Below, in pieces: positions 27,371 through 36,623 of a DNA stretch of 64,000 nt. The stretch lies in assembly GCF_041359055.1 (NCBI RefSeq), contig NZ_JBGJKZ010000004.1:1-64000 (forward strand), written 5' to 3'. This DNA is from Paenalcaligenes hominis_A (lineage in GTDB: Bacteria > Pseudomonadota > Gammaproteobacteria > Burkholderiales > Burkholderiaceae_B). A model generated the notes under the pieces. That model made no database searches and was not told where the DNA came from. It saw only the letters and a list, made by a program, of their open reading frames with translations. The stretch's first letter is position 1. The number at the start of each line of letters is the position of its first letter. A program made the position numbers and the translations under genes.

Positions 27371-28747
27371 TTAAACCGGACTGTAATTTAAAAAACGCGT
27401 ACTTGAGCCTTGGAAGGCAACGCGTACCGTTCCAATTGGGCCGTTACGCTGCTTACCAATAATAAGCTCTGCCGTCCCCTTATCTGGCGAGTCTGGGTTA
27501 TAGACCTCGTCTCGATAAATAAACAAGATCAAATCCGCATCTTGTTCAATAGCCCCTGACTCGCGTAAGTCAGACATAACTGGACGCTTGTTGGGACGTT
27601 GCTCTAGGCTACGGTTTAACTGCGATAGCGCAATTAACGGACAATTTAATTCACGCGCTAAGCCCTTTAAGGCACGGCTGATCTCGGAAATTTCTGTTGC
27701 CCGGTTTTCAGAACCCGAGCTGCCTGACATTAATTGCAGGTAATCAATAATAATTAAACCTAGCTGCCCACATTGACGCGCTAAACGTCGTGCCCGCGCC
27801 CGAACCTCCATTGCCGTAAGCCCAGGGCTTTCATCAATATATATTTGCGCTTCTTGCACTTTTTTGACCGCATGGGTTAAGCGCGGCCAATCTTCATCGG
27901 TTAACTTTCCAGTTCGCATGCGATGTTGGTCCAGCAGCCCCACCGAACCCACCATACGCATGGCTAACTGCACCGCCCCCATCTCCATAGAGAACACAGC
28001 AACTGGCAGCCCTTGTTCTATAGCAATGTGCTCGCCAATGTTCATCGACAAAGACGTCTTACCCATAGAAGGACGCCCCGCTACGATAATTAAATCGCCA
28101 GGCTGCAAGCCGGATGTCATACGGTCTAAATCCACAAACCCCGTGGGCACACCCGTAATCTCTGAATCGCCTTCGCGGTGATAGAGCTCGTCAATACGCT
28201 CTACCACTTGGGCTAAAAGCGGCTGGATATCCTGAAAACCTTTATTGCCTTTAGCGCCCTCTTGGGCTATTTGGAACACACGCGCTTCAGCATCGTCCAA
28301 AATTTGTCGTGCTTCTTTGCCTTTAGGGTCAAATGCTGCCGAAGAAATTTCATCGGCTACAGTTACCAGCTTGCGCAACATAGAGCGCTCGCGCACAATT
28401 TCGGCATAACGGCGGATATTTGCCGCTGAAGGCGTATTGTGTGCCAGCGCATTTAAATAAGCCAACCCCCCGGACTCTTCGGCCTTGCCTGCTGTTTCCA
28501 AGGACTCAAAAACTGTCACCACGTCTGCGGGTCGCGCCAAACCGATCAAGCGGGTAATATGCTGCCAAATAAGACGATGGTCAAAGCGATAGAAATCATC
28601 ATCTGTAATAATATCGGCAATACTATCCCACGCCCCATTGTCTAACAACAAACCACCCAACACGGACTGCTCTGCCTCGACAGAATGAGGCGGCACGCGT
28701 AAATAGCCTAGCTCATGCTCTTCTGCGGTTGAACTCTGTTCTAACAT
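27371..28747 (-). CDS. dnaB: Replicative DNA helicase DnaB
   Basis: 458 residues. N-terminal helical domain (VPPHSVEAEQSVLGGLLLD) that contacts primase, then a RecA-like motor with Walker A GRPSMGKT, Walker B LGLIIIDYLQLM and the DnaB motif SDLRESGAIEQDAD. It unwinds DNA at the replication fork as a hexamer. Start ATG has GAGGG upstream. It follows rplI behind a terminator hairpin. Confidence 0.97.
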   Translation of the reverse strand: MLEQSSTAEEHELGYLRVPPHSVEAEQSVLGGLLLDNGAWDSIADIITDDDFYRFDHRLIWQHITRLIGLARPADVVTVFESLETAGKAEESGGLAYLNALAHNTPSAANIRRYAEIVRERSMLRKLVTVADEISSAAFDPKGKEARQILDDAEARVFQIAQEGAKGNKGFQDIQPLLAQVVERIDELYHREGDSEITGVPTGFVDLDRMTSGLQPGDLIIVAGRPSMGKTSLSMNIGEHIAIEQGLPVAVFSMEMGAVQLAMRMVGSVGLLDQHRMRTGKLTDEDWPRLTHAVKKVQEAQIYIDESPGLTAMEVRARARRLARQCGQLGLIIIDYLQLMSGSSGSENRATEISEISRALKGLARELNCPLIALSQLNRSLEQRPNKRPVMSDLRESGAIEQDADLILFIYRDEVYNPDSPDKGTAELIIGKQRNGPIGTVRVAFQGSSTRFLNYSPV

Positions 28748-28765
28748 AAGCCCTCAAAATAAAAC

Positions 28766-28793
28766 AAAAAAAGCCGGCTTGCACCGGCTTTTT
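28766..28793 (-). terminator. Terminator between rplI and dnaB
   Basis: AAAAAGCCGG (28768-28777) pairs with CCGGCTTTTT (28784-28793), loop of 6. On the minus strand a T-rich stretch continues toward dnaB, whose ATG is only 20 bases past the stem. It probably ends most rpsF-operon transcripts and limits dnaB readthrough. Confidence 0.82.
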
Positions 28794-28837
28794 ATTTGGT
28801 ACAGATCAAACTGTACCATGCATCAAGACTGTACGTC

Positions 28838-29293
28838 TTAAGCGATATCACCCAATACAGCTACTGTAATATCTACAGAGACGTCTGGATGCAACACGAT
28901 GGTTGCTGGGTATTCACCCACCGCTTTGTAAGCGCCATCTGCTTGACGAACTTGTGATTTAGCAATGCCTTCGAAACCCAAAGCAGCTAAAGCATTAGCC
29001 ACGTCCATGGTTGTGACGGAACCAAACAAACGACCGTCAACACCCGCTTTTTGAGTAACTTCAACACGTAAATCATTAAGCTTGGAAGCCAATGTTTGCG
29101 CAGCAGCTAAACGATCTGCTTGAGCTTTTTCTAGTTCAGCACGACGTGCCTCGAACTCAGCAATAGCATCAGGTGTGGCGCGACGAGCCATTTTTTGCGG
29201 GATGAGGAAGTTACGTGCGTAACCATTGCGTACACGCACCACATCGCCCAAATCACCTAGGTTTACGACCTTTTCGAGCAAAATAACTTGCAT
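28838..29293 (-). CDS. rplI: 50S ribosomal protein L9
   Basis: 151 residues. N-terminal L9 domain MQVILLEKVVNLGDLGDVV with GYARNFLIPQKMA, a long central helix rich in Glu/Lys/Ala, and the C-terminal domain with GVDGRLFGSVTTMDVANAL. Binds 23S rRNA. 14 bases after rpsR in the S6 operon. Confidence 0.98.
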   Translation of the reverse strand: MQVILLEKVVNLGDLGDVVRVRNGYARNFLIPQKMARRATPDAIAEFEARRAELEKAQADRLAAAQTLASKLNDLRVEVTQKAGVDGRLFGSVTTMDVANALAALGFEGIAKSQVRQADGAYKAVGEYPATIVLHPDVSVDITVAVLGDIA

Positions 29294-29307
29294 GATTATT
29301 CCCCAGA

Positions 29308-29583
29308 TTATTGGTGGTTGTCAGTGTAAGGCAACAAAGCCAAGAAACGAGCACGCTTGATAGCTGTGTCGAGTTGGCGCTGGTAGTTTGCCTTGGTACC
29401 TGTCAAACGAGCAGGAATGATCTTGCCGTTTTCTTGGATGAAATCACGCAAAGTGTCTAAGTCTTTGTAGTCGATTTCTTTCACACCGGCCACGGTGAAG
29501 CGGCAGAACTTACGGCGTTTGAATAGGGGGTTTTGTTGACCAAAACGACGACGGCGTTCTTTGCCTTTACGAGCGAAAGCCAT
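29308..29583 (-). CDS. rpsR: 30S ribosomal protein S18
   Basis: 91 residues with FKRRKFCRFTVAGVKEIDYKD, LRDFIQENGKIIPARLTGT and QRQLDTAIKRARFLALLPY, all diagnostic. Binds S6 on the 30S platform. It sits between priB and rplI, the standard order. Confidence 0.98.
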   Translation of the reverse strand: MAFARKGKERRRRFGQQNPLFKRRKFCRFTVAGVKEIDYKDLDTLRDFIQENGKIIPARLTGTKANYQRQLDTAIKRARFLALLPYTDNHQ

Positions 29584-29645
29584 AATTAACCTCTTTTAAA
29601 TTCAGTAAAACGGTATACGCAATACAGCGTGGAACCGTTTGCTAG

Positions 29646-29960
29646 TTATACGAGCACATTAGGCGTCGCGTTAGGGGTTTGAAATGATTGAATGTGCAAA
29701 ATCAAACGCGACGATGATTTACGTAAGGGAGCAATAAAGCCTTGGATCTCTAAAAGCTGACCTATTTCTAGGGAGCTAACCAACACTGCCGTATCGCCCA
29801 TTGCAATCGCATCAGTCTCGAAACTAAGCTGACGAGGTACGGATGCCTGTTCTACCGTGGAGTCATGCTGCAATACGAGTTCACATACTGCGACCCCTGC
29901 TGGGCTATAACGTAAGGGGCTGATCGAGACCACCCACCCTTGAAAACGTAAATAATTCAC
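29646..29960 (-). CDS. priB: Primosomal replication protein N
   Basis: 104 residues, single OB-fold. Position between rpsF and rpsR is diagnostic. Begins MNYLRFQGWVVSISPLRYSPAGVAVCELVLQH with the OB-fold strand pattern and ends FIAPLRKSSSRLILHIQSF. PriB binds single-stranded DNA and helps PriA restart stalled forks; here it is next to dnaB, the helicase loaded by that pathway. Confidence 0.92.
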   Translation of the reverse strand: MNYLRFQGWVVSISPLRYSPAGVAVCELVLQHDSTVEQASVPRQLSFETDAIAMGDTAVLVSSLEIGQLLEIQGFIAPLRKSSSRLILHIQSFQTPNATPNVLV

Positions 29961-29970
29961 CTAACTGCAA

Positions 29971-30390
29971 TTAGTCTTCGGACTCTTCGTCCTCGTCCTC
30001 TTCTTCGTCGGCAGCTGCATAGTCAGCGCGTGTGTCTGCAGTGGCTGCAGTTTTACGGCTTTCTTCGCGCTCGACGGACTTCATCATTACTGATGCGCCT
30101 TCAGGAGCTTCTTTGGTCTTAGCAATTAAATAACGTAAGATCGCGTCGTTGTAACGGAAAGAATGCTCTAGCTCGTCTAAAGTGGACTGACCAATTTCGA
30201 TGTTTAAGCAAACGTAATGCGCTTTAACGAGTTTCTGAATAGGGTAAGCCAACTGACGACGACCCCAGTCTTCTAGGCGATGGATTTGACCGCCGTCGTT
30301 TTTAATAATGGCTTCGTAGCGCTCGATCATGGCGGGCACTTGCTCGCTTTGATCGGGGTGTACAATAAACACCACTTCGTAGTGACGCAT
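29971..30390 (-). CDS. rpsF: 30S ribosomal protein S6
   Basis: 139 residues: MRHYEVVFIVHPDQSEQVPA, then LEDWGRRQLAYPIQKLVKAHYV and RYNDAILRYL, followed by a long acidic tail (EEEDEDEESED), as often seen in proteobacterial S6. First gene of rpsF-priB-rpsR-rplI. AAGGAG precedes the start. Confidence 0.98.
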   Translation of the reverse strand: MRHYEVVFIVHPDQSEQVPAMIERYEAIIKNDGGQIHRLEDWGRRQLAYPIQKLVKAHYVCLNIEIGQSTLDELEHSFRYNDAILRYLIAKTKEAPEGASVMMKSVEREESRKTAATADTRADYAAADEEEDEDEESED

Positions 30391-30489
30391 GTATGACTCC
30401 TTGTGGATATCGCTCTAATGAGCCTGACAGCCCGATTTCACCCATTTAATAGCAAAATTAGTAAAATTCGAGCAAAGAATAAGCCTATA

Positions 30490-30519
30490 ACTATAACGCA
30501 AAATGGGTTTTAAGCGCAA
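30490..30519 (-). promoter_or_regulatory. Possible rpsF promoter
   Basis: On the minus strand TTGCGC (30519-30514) and TATAGT (30495-30490) are separated by 18 bases, about 100 bases before the rpsF start. The -35 overlaps the folE2 terminator hairpin. A second weak candidate lies closer. Assignment is by eye only. Confidence 0.3.
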
Positions 30520-30538
30520 GCACTGCACTTAAAACCCA
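30500..30538 (-). terminator. Terminator after folE2
   Basis: TGGGTTTTAAG (30504-30514) and CTTAAAACCCA (30528-30538) form an 11-bp stem around 13 bases; the minus strand continues with TTTT. It separates folE2 from the rpsF operon. Confidence 0.75.
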
Positions 30539-30614
30539 CACTTTATTTACCGTGAAAGTATTGCCCCAACCACCGCCCAACCAAAGCAATGCACTATGGT
30601 TTCGCTGGAGGGAA

Positions 30615-31427
30615 CTAGCCTTCAACCACAGCATAAGCCGAATGGTTATGAATGGACTCAAAGTTTTCCGCCTCGATACGGTAACCCTGCACGCCACTGA
30701 GTTGCTTTATAGCCACAGCTACGTCACGCACCAAATCTTCAACAAATTTTGGATTCTCATAGGCTTGTTCGGTAACGTATTTTTCATCTGTACGTTTTAG
30801 CAGCCCCCACAGCTCGCATGAGGCCTGCGCTTCAATGGTTTGAATCAGCTGATTAATATCTAACTGATCTGGATGCGCCACGACAGATACCGTTACATGA
30901 GAGCGTTGATTGTGCGCTCCGTATTTTGAAATGGCTTTAGAGCATGGGCATAAACTGGTAACGGGCACCAATACCGTTAACTCAAACTGCACATCAACGT
31001 CATTATCTACTGTTGCCACCGCATTTGCAGCCCAGCTGACCTGATAGTCCAACAAGCTCGCCACCCCAGACACAGGTGCCACCTTGTTAATAAAATAAGG
31101 AAAGCTGGCAGTCACATCGCCCTCTGTTGCATTTAACAGCTCTAGCATCTGAGCTGTCATCTGACAAAAACCCTGCATAGTCATAGGCTGGGTACGATGC
31201 TGCTCGAGCAAGGCCAAAAAACGTGACATATGCGTGCCTTTTTCCTCGGCCGGCAGAGCTACTGTTAGCTCCCACTCGGCCACCGTAGGCAACGCCTCTG
31301 CACCTGTATCAATTAGCATTGGATAGGTCACATCGCGCACCCCTACTTTTTGAATAGGAATATGGCGTGTATCCACACTGCTTTGAACATCAGGCATGGC
31401 TTCTACTGGTGTAGTCATCGTAGACAT
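30615..31427 (-). CDS. folE2: GTP cyclohydrolase FolE2 (type IB)
   Basis: 270 residues. First step of folate synthesis, GTP to dihydroneopterin triphosphate. The conserved metal-binding Cys motif LCPCSKAISKYGAHNQRSH is present, with QVSWAANAVATVDNDVDVQ (T-fold) and the C-terminal GYRIEAENFESIHNHSAYA. FolE2 can use metals other than Zn and is often induced by zinc starvation, but no clear Zur box is visible upstream. The gene is monocistronic or follows dxs (108-base gap). Confidence 0.95.
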   Translation of the reverse strand: MSTMTTPVEAMPDVQSSVDTRHIPIQKVGVRDVTYPMLIDTGAEALPTVAEWELTVALPAEEKGTHMSRFLALLEQHRTQPMTMQGFCQMTAQMLELLNATEGDVTASFPYFINKVAPVSGVASLLDYQVSWAANAVATVDNDVDVQFELTVLVPVTSLCPCSKAISKYGAHNQRSHVTVSVVAHPDQLDINQLIQTIEAQASCELWGLLKRTDEKYVTEQAYENPKFVEDLVRDVAVAIKQLSGVQGYRIEAENFESIHNHSAYAVVEG

Positions 31428-31535
31428 AATGGTTCCGGTTTACGCTATTACGTGTATATATAAATAAAAATCAATAGGTTTATTATTCAATGATTGAGGC
31501 TTAAACCCTAGGATGTCCTGAGTTCAATGTGGGCT

Positions 31536-33410
31536 TTAGCTAGTCGTTTTAGCCAAGAGCTCGGCAAAACGGCTCTCGATACTTTGCTGTATGCCCATGC
31601 TATCTAAGCCAATTTCTTGGTGCAGCTGCTTTTGATCGCCGTGATCAATAAATCGATCGGGGTACCCCAACATCAACGTCGGTATAGGCTGAACTGATGC
31701 ACTGAGAAACTCCAGAACGGCGCTACCCGCCCCACCCATAACGCACCCGTCTTCTAGAGTAACAAACGCCTGATGACTAGAGCCCAGTTGACTCAACAAG
31801 GTCTCGTCCAACGGTTTTACAAAACGCATATCGACCAACGTTAGGTCGTGAGCCTCTGCAACTTGCCACGCATTTTGCAGCAATGTACCAAACGCCAAGA
31901 TAGCAATTTTCTGCCCTTGGCGGCGTATAACGCCCTTGCCGACCGGCACCACATCCAATGTGTCAGTTGCCTCTGCACCACAGCCAGCGCCACGCGGATA
32001 ACGCACCGAGGCTGGACCCGCGTACTGATAACATGTATTGAGCAATAAGCGTGTTTCATGCTCGTCTGATGGTGTGCTGATCACCATTTTGGGCAAGCAG
32101 CGCAAAAATGCAATGTCATAATTACCGGCATGCGTTGCCCCATCGGCCCCCACTATGCCCGCACGATCCAAGGCAAAGGTAACATCTAGGTCTTGGAGCG
32201 CCACATCATGCACTACCTGATCATAACCACGCTGCAAAAACGTGGAATAAATCGCGACCACGGGCTTCAGACCCTCACAGGCTAGCCCTGCAGCAAAAGT
32301 AACTGCATGCTGCTCGGCAATTCCCACATCAAAATACCGATTGGGGAACTGTTTCTCAAACTGCACCATCCCACTACCTTCACGCATGGCAGGGGTAATG
32401 CCGATTAGTTTTTCATCGGCAGCCGCTTGATCACAGAGCCACTGACCAAACACTTGAGTAAAGGTAGTTGGCCCTGGTTTTGCGGGCTTTTGAATACCCA
32501 CCGCCGGATCAAATTTGCCCGGCCCGTGATAAAGCACAGGATCGGCTTCCGCTAATTTGTACCCTTGTCCTTTGCGCGTAACCACATGCAAAAACTGCAG
32601 CCCGCCTAGATTACGCAAATTTTCCAACGTGGGTAAAAGAGAGTCTAAATCATGCCCATCAATAGGACCCACGTAATTAAAGCCTAGTTCTTCGAATAAA
32701 GTTGCCGCTGTAAGCACACCTTTGGCATGCCCCTCGAAACGACGCGCTAGTTCCAACATAGGCGGTACATGCTGTAATACCGCTTTGCCTACGTTTTTCG
32801 CTTTCGCGTAAAACTGCCCTGACATTAAGCGTGCAAAGTAACGATTTAATGCCCCTACTGGAGGTGAAATCGACATATCATTGTCATTGAGTATCACCAA
32901 CATATTAATGTCTGGCGTTACGCCAGCATTATTAAGGGCCTCAAAGGCCATCCCAGCGGTCATAGCACCATCGCCAATCACAGCAATATGCTGACGGGGA
33001 ATGCCTTGGTTACGTGAAGCGACCGCCATACCTAAAATGGCAGAAATAGACGTCGACGAATGCGCTGTGCCGAAATCGTCATAATCTGACTCAGAGCGTT
33101 TTGGAAAACCAGAAATCCCACCGTATTGGCGTAAACTCGCCATCTGGTCACGTCTTCCTGTCAAAATCTTGTGTGGATAGGACTGATGCCCTACGTCCCA
33201 CACGATACGATCATGTGGCGTATTAAACACATAATGCAAAGCAACCGTAAGCTCGACGGTGCCTAGGTTTGAAGAAAGATGTCCACCAGTACGCGCTACC
33301 GATTGCAGTATATATTCACGCAACTGGTTAGTGATCTGATCTAGGTCTACACGTTTAAGAGCGCGTAGGTCCTGAGGAGATTGAATATGCTGCAAAGATA
33401 CATTAGCCAT
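31536..33410 (-). CDS. dxs: 1-deoxy-D-xylulose-5-phosphate synthase
   Basis: 624 residues from the ATG at 33410; a TTG at 33428 adds six residues and is less likely. TPP-dependent enzyme of the MEP isoprenoid pathway: HLSSNLGTVELTVALHYVF, VWDVGHQSYPHKILTGRR, TPP motif GDGAMTAGMAFEALNNAG, and transketolase half FDVGIAEQHAVTFAAGLA. Its product also feeds pyridoxal phosphate and thiamine. Lies after ispA behind a palindromic hairpin. Confidence 0.97.
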   Translation of the reverse strand: MANVSLQHIQSPQDLRALKRVDLDQITNQLREYILQSVARTGGHLSSNLGTVELTVALHYVFNTPHDRIVWDVGHQSYPHKILTGRRDQMASLRQYGGISGFPKRSESDYDDFGTAHSSTSISAILGMAVASRNQGIPRQHIAVIGDGAMTAGMAFEALNNAGVTPDINMLVILNDNDMSISPPVGALNRYFARLMSGQFYAKAKNVGKAVLQHVPPMLELARRFEGHAKGVLTAATLFEELGFNYVGPIDGHDLDSLLPTLENLRNLGGLQFLHVVTRKGQGYKLAEADPVLYHGPGKFDPAVGIQKPAKPGPTTFTQVFGQWLCDQAAADEKLIGITPAMREGSGMVQFEKQFPNRYFDVGIAEQHAVTFAAGLACEGLKPVVAIYSTFLQRGYDQVVHDVALQDLDVTFALDRAGIVGADGATHAGNYDIAFLRCLPKMVISTPSDEHETRLLLNTCYQYAGPASVRYPRGAGCGAEATDTLDVVPVGKGVIRRQGQKIAILAFGTLLQNAWQVAEAHDLTLVDMRFVKPLDETLLSQLGSSHQAFVTLEDGCVMGGAGSAVLEFLSASVQPIPTLMLGYPDRFIDHGDQKQLHQEIGLDSMGIQQSIESRFAELLAKTTS

Positions 33411-33425
33411 ACAAGTCGTGTTGGG

Positions 33426-33451
33426 CAAAAAATAGGCGCTATAGCGCCTAT
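33426..33451 (-). terminator. Palindromic terminator-like hairpin between ispA and dxs
   Basis: A perfect 20-bp palindrome at 33432-33451 (stem ATAGGCGC, loop TATA), followed on the minus strand by six T. It is 55 bases after ispA ends and 22 bases before the dxs ATG. It is either the ispA terminator or an attenuator inside an xseB-ispA-dxs transcript. Confidence 0.7.
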
Positions 33452-33506
33452 AAAGTAAATCAAATAGGGTCTATTGTAGACCTAATCGGGACGATTGCGG
33501 AGCTAG

Positions 33507-34418
33507 TTAGTGATTTCGGTCAACAATAAAACCAGCTAAAGCATTTAGGCTTTGTGCGCCAGCCCCTAAAGGCAAGATAGCTTTTTGCGCCTGTTGTTTT
33601 AACTCGAGCAAAAGCTGCTGCGACGCCTCTAAGCCCATTATGGATACATAAGTTGGCTTGTTATCGGCAGCGTCTTTTCCTGCCGTTTTACCTAAAGTGG
33701 CTGTGTCCGCTGTAACGTCAAGCACATCATCAGCCACTTGAAAAGCCAAACCAATCGTTTGGGCATAATCCGTAAGATGTTGACGTGCTGAGGAGCTAGC
33801 CCCAGCTACAATTCCACCTAACAGCACCGATACCTCGAGCATTGCGCCTGTTTTCATGCGATGCATTTGACGCAACTCGTCTAAGCTTAAAGCTTTATCT
33901 ACACTTGCACAATCGATAGCTTGACCACCCACCATACCTTGACTGCCAGCCGCCTTAGCCAACGCCGCTATAGCCTGTACTACCAACGCAGGCGCAATAG
34001 GCATAGCCGCCAAAAACTCAAAAGCCAATGGTTGCAGAGCATCTCCGACTAGCATTGCCGTGGCTTCGTCGTAGGCAACATGCACTGTGGGGCGACCTCG
34101 ACGAAGCTCATCATCATCCATGCACGGTAAATCGTCATGCACCAAGGAATAAGCATGAATTAACTCGACAGCGGCGGCAGCATGATCTAGAGCTTTGGCT
34201 TGCGCCGAGCTGATTTCAGCCCCTTGAAGAGCAGCCTCGCCAGCGGCATACACCAACGCGGCGCGTACGCGCTTGCCACCACCCAGCACAGCATAGCGCA
34301 TGGCTTCGTGCAACGTCGCAGGTACCGATGTAGCGCTAGGCATCTGCTGCTCTAGAAAAGCTTCAACTCGCTCTAACTGTTGTTCTAACCACTGCTGACT
34401 TTGTTGTTTCTGAGACAT
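33507..34418 (-). CDS. ispA: Farnesyl diphosphate synthase
   Basis: 303 residues. First Asp-rich motif LVHDDLPCMDDDELRRGRPT near residue 100 and second FQVADDVLDVTADT, both intact; GGKRVRAALVYAAGEA is the substrate-binding region. Condenses IPP with DMAPP/GPP to farnesyl diphosphate, the substrate of the HpnC/D/E enzymes elsewhere in the window. 3 bases after xseB. Confidence 0.96.
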   Translation of the reverse strand: MSQKQQSQQWLEQQLERVEAFLEQQMPSATSVPATLHEAMRYAVLGGGKRVRAALVYAAGEAALQGAEISSAQAKALDHAAAAVELIHAYSLVHDDLPCMDDDELRRGRPTVHVAYDEATAMLVGDALQPLAFEFLAAMPIAPALVVQAIAALAKAAGSQGMVGGQAIDCASVDKALSLDELRQMHRMKTGAMLEVSVLLGGIVAGASSSARQHLTDYAQTIGLAFQVADDVLDVTADTATLGKTAGKDAADNKPTYVSIMGLEASQQLLLELKQQAQKAILPLGAGAQSLNALAGFIVDRNH

Positions 34419-34421
34419 ACG

Positions 34422-34670
34422 TTAATCCTGACCGGTAGGAATCTCTGTTAAAGGACGCATTAATTGACCTTGCAACACTTGAACTTGCTGCTCTACTTTA
34501 TCTAAACGTTGTTGGCAAACCTGAGCAAGTTGCACCCCTTTTTCGTAAGCAACTAAAGATTGCTCTAGGGCCAAGTCACCACTTTCCATTTGAGCGACCA
34601 GTTGCTCCAAGGCTGCCAATGCCCCCTCGAAATCATCAGGCAACGCGTCGCTTACATCATGTTCAGACAT
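34422..34670 (-). CDS. xseB: Exodeoxyribonuclease VII small subunit
   Basis: 82 residues, family pattern FEGALAALEQLVAQMESGDLALEQSLVAYEKGVQLAQVCQQRLDKVEQQVQVL. Small helical subunit that tethers XseA; degrades single-stranded DNA. xseB-ispA-dxs is a conserved order. Confidence 0.96.
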   Translation of the reverse strand: MSEHDVSDALPDDFEGALAALEQLVAQMESGDLALEQSLVAYEKGVQLAQVCQQRLDKVEQQVQVLQGQLMRPLTEIPTGQD

Positions 34671-34741
34671 GCTTTTATTCCGTTAATTTATGTATAACCG
34701 ATCTATTTTACCCGCAATTAGACCGCAAACTCAAAACACCA

Positions 34742-35590
34742 TCATGGCACGCGGGGTCGATGGGGGTCGGCCACCCACTCACTCCAGGAACCAGGGTAGA
34801 GTTTAGCCCCATGCAAACCTGCTAGCTCCATAGCAAACAGATTATGACACGCCGTAATACCTGATCCGCAATAACAAACTACAGACTCAGGAGGTGTTGA
34901 ACCTAGCAACTCATTAAACTCTGCCCGTAACTGCTCAGCCGGCTTAAAAAGACCATTAGGCTGCAGGTTCATGGCACTGGGCCTGTTCAACGCGCCCGGT
35001 ATATGACCAGCAACAGGATCAATAGGCTCTTTTTCACCGCGGTAACGCTCCGCAGCGCGCGCATCAATTAAAGTCCAGCGCGCCTGATCCAACTGTTGCA
35101 TTATTTGCTCTGCCGTTACGGTAGGCTGTTTGGTTGTTGGGCTAACTTCATGGTGTTTTTCTAATACCGCTGGCAAGATCAAATGCGAGTCTGTCAAACC
35201 ACCCGCCTCTAGCCAAGCCTGCCAGCCCCCATCCAAAATCATGACCCGCTCACAGCCGGCCCATCGCAACATCCACCATGTACGCGCTGCCATGTGGCCT
35301 TGGCTAGCGTCATAGACAACAATACGCGTTTGAGGGGTAATCTTATACTGCAACAACAAGTGCGCAAACTCATCTAGGTTCGGCAATGGATGTCTGCCAT
35401 TGGTACCGTTCGCTTCACCTACTAGCTCAGCCTCATTATCTAGAAAATACGCGCCAGGAATATGGGCTTGCATGTATTGTTGACGCCCTAAGCGATGATT
35501 CATTAAATCATGGCGCACATCAAATACAACCACATCGGGCTCATGCAATAACTGTTGCAACTGTACGGCGCTAATAAGTAGCTCAGACAT
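34742..35590 (-). CDS. sseA: Sulfurtransferase (thiosulfate/3-mercaptopyruvate type)
   Basis: 282 residues from the ATG at 35590; an in-frame extension to 35704 overlaps the EamA gene and is not homologous. Two rhodanese domains: N-terminal VVVFDVRHDLMNHRLG and HIPGAYFLDNEAEL, C-terminal with active-site Cys in VVCYCGSGITACHN. CGSGITA resembles the mercaptopyruvate-type loop (CGSGVTA), so that substrate is favoured, not proven. Located in the cytoplasm. Confidence 0.87.
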   Translation of the reverse strand: MSELLISAVQLQQLLHEPDVVVFDVRHDLMNHRLGRQQYMQAHIPGAYFLDNEAELVGEANGTNGRHPLPNLDEFAHLLLQYKITPQTRIVVYDASQGHMAARTWWMLRWAGCERVMILDGGWQAWLEAGGLTDSHLILPAVLEKHHEVSPTTKQPTVTAEQIMQQLDQARWTLIDARAAERYRGEKEPIDPVAGHIPGALNRPSAMNLQPNGLFKPAEQLRAEFNELLGSTPPESVVCYCGSGITACHNLFAMELAGLHGAKLYPGSWSEWVADPHRPRVP

Positions 35591-35604
35591 AGTAATTCCT
35601 TGTT

Positions 35605-36480
35605 TTAACGAGTCGGACTTTGACCCTGCATAATGCGATCTTCCGTATAGGTGCGCCAAGCAGAAATCAACCCCGAAGTAATAATTAATAGCATGCCACC
35701 CCACGCCACGGTATCGGGCACATCAGACCAAATTACAATGCCTAAACCCGCGGCAAAGATAATGGTGGAGTATTGCAAAACAGCTGTTAGCAAGGTGGAA
35801 CCTAGGCCAAACGCTCGCGTCATAGCCAACTGACCAAATAATCCACTAATGCCCACCCCTGCTAAAGCGGCATAAGCTTGCCAATGAATCTGCGGCCAAC
35901 CCAAATACCCTAAGGCCACCAAGCCCGTAAAACAAACAAAGCATGAAAATACAAATACGGTGCGCCACTCGGGCTCGCCTAAACGTCCTAATTGACGAAT
36001 TTGCAACATGGCTACTGCCGCACACGAACCCGCTAATAATCCAAGTAAGGCATAAGGCAAGTCATTGGCATTAATACTAGGACGCAATACGGCCAATACC
36101 CCTAAAAACCCAAGTAGTACGGCCAGAATACGAATAGGGTCTCGTTGGGTACCACCGAAAAACAACATCCACACGCCAATAAATAGAGGAGCAGTATAGT
36201 TCAGGCTAATTGCTGTGGACAAAGGCAACATAGAAAGTGCGGTAAAACCCAACCACATTGAGCTAACACCAAAACCATTTCGTAACAGATGCGCTTTCCA
36301 GCTAAGGGGGCGTAAGCTCCTTTTATGGTAGAGAGCCCAAAAGAAAATTAATAATACGGATGGTAAGCCGCGAAAAAGTATAATTTGCGGCATGTTAGCA
36401 TCATAGTCGGCAGCAAATTTCACAAAAGCCCCCATCAGAGCAAACATGGCACAGGCCACCAACATCCACAACGACTGCAT
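35605..36480 (-). CDS. EamA/DMT-family transporter
   Basis: 291 residues with ten predicted hydrophobic segments in two EamA repeats. N-terminal WMLVACAMFALMGAFVKFA, PLFIGVWMLFFGG, and LLGFLGVLAVLRP end the first repeat; the second contains GISGLFGQLAMTRAFGLGSTLLTAVLQY. Exporter of unknown metabolite. It lies 14 bases upstream of the sulfurtransferase. Confidence 0.88.
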   Translation of the reverse strand: MQSLWMLVACAMFALMGAFVKFAADYDANMPQIILFRGLPSVLLIFFWALYHKRSLRPLSWKAHLLRNGFGVSSMWLGFTALSMLPLSTAISLNYTAPLFIGVWMLFFGGTQRDPIRILAVLLGFLGVLAVLRPSINANDLPYALLGLLAGSCAAVAMLQIRQLGRLGEPEWRTVFVFSCFVCFTGLVALGYLGWPQIHWQAYAALAGVGISGLFGQLAMTRAFGLGSTLLTAVLQYSTIIFAAGLGIVIWSDVPDTVAWGGMLLIITSGLISAWRTYTEDRIMQGQSPTR

Positions 36481-36623
36481 GTAAAATCACCCTAGGTCTG
36501 GCGCAAATCATTACTATACTCTGCGTCCATTTAAACGATACAATTGGATCATTCTAACAACCAACAGTCGGACACTCTGACTTTTTTGCTTGACACTTTC
36601 ATCTAGCAATAGGATGTATACGC

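Noticed and set aside
34742..35704. Longer sulfurtransferase frame from 35704
   Set aside because: The extra 38 residues overlap the EamA gene and precede the family start.
36590..36595. TTGACA upstream of htpX as a heat-shock or housekeeping -35
   Set aside because: A proper -10 at 16-18 bases would leave almost no leader before the ATG; not convincing.
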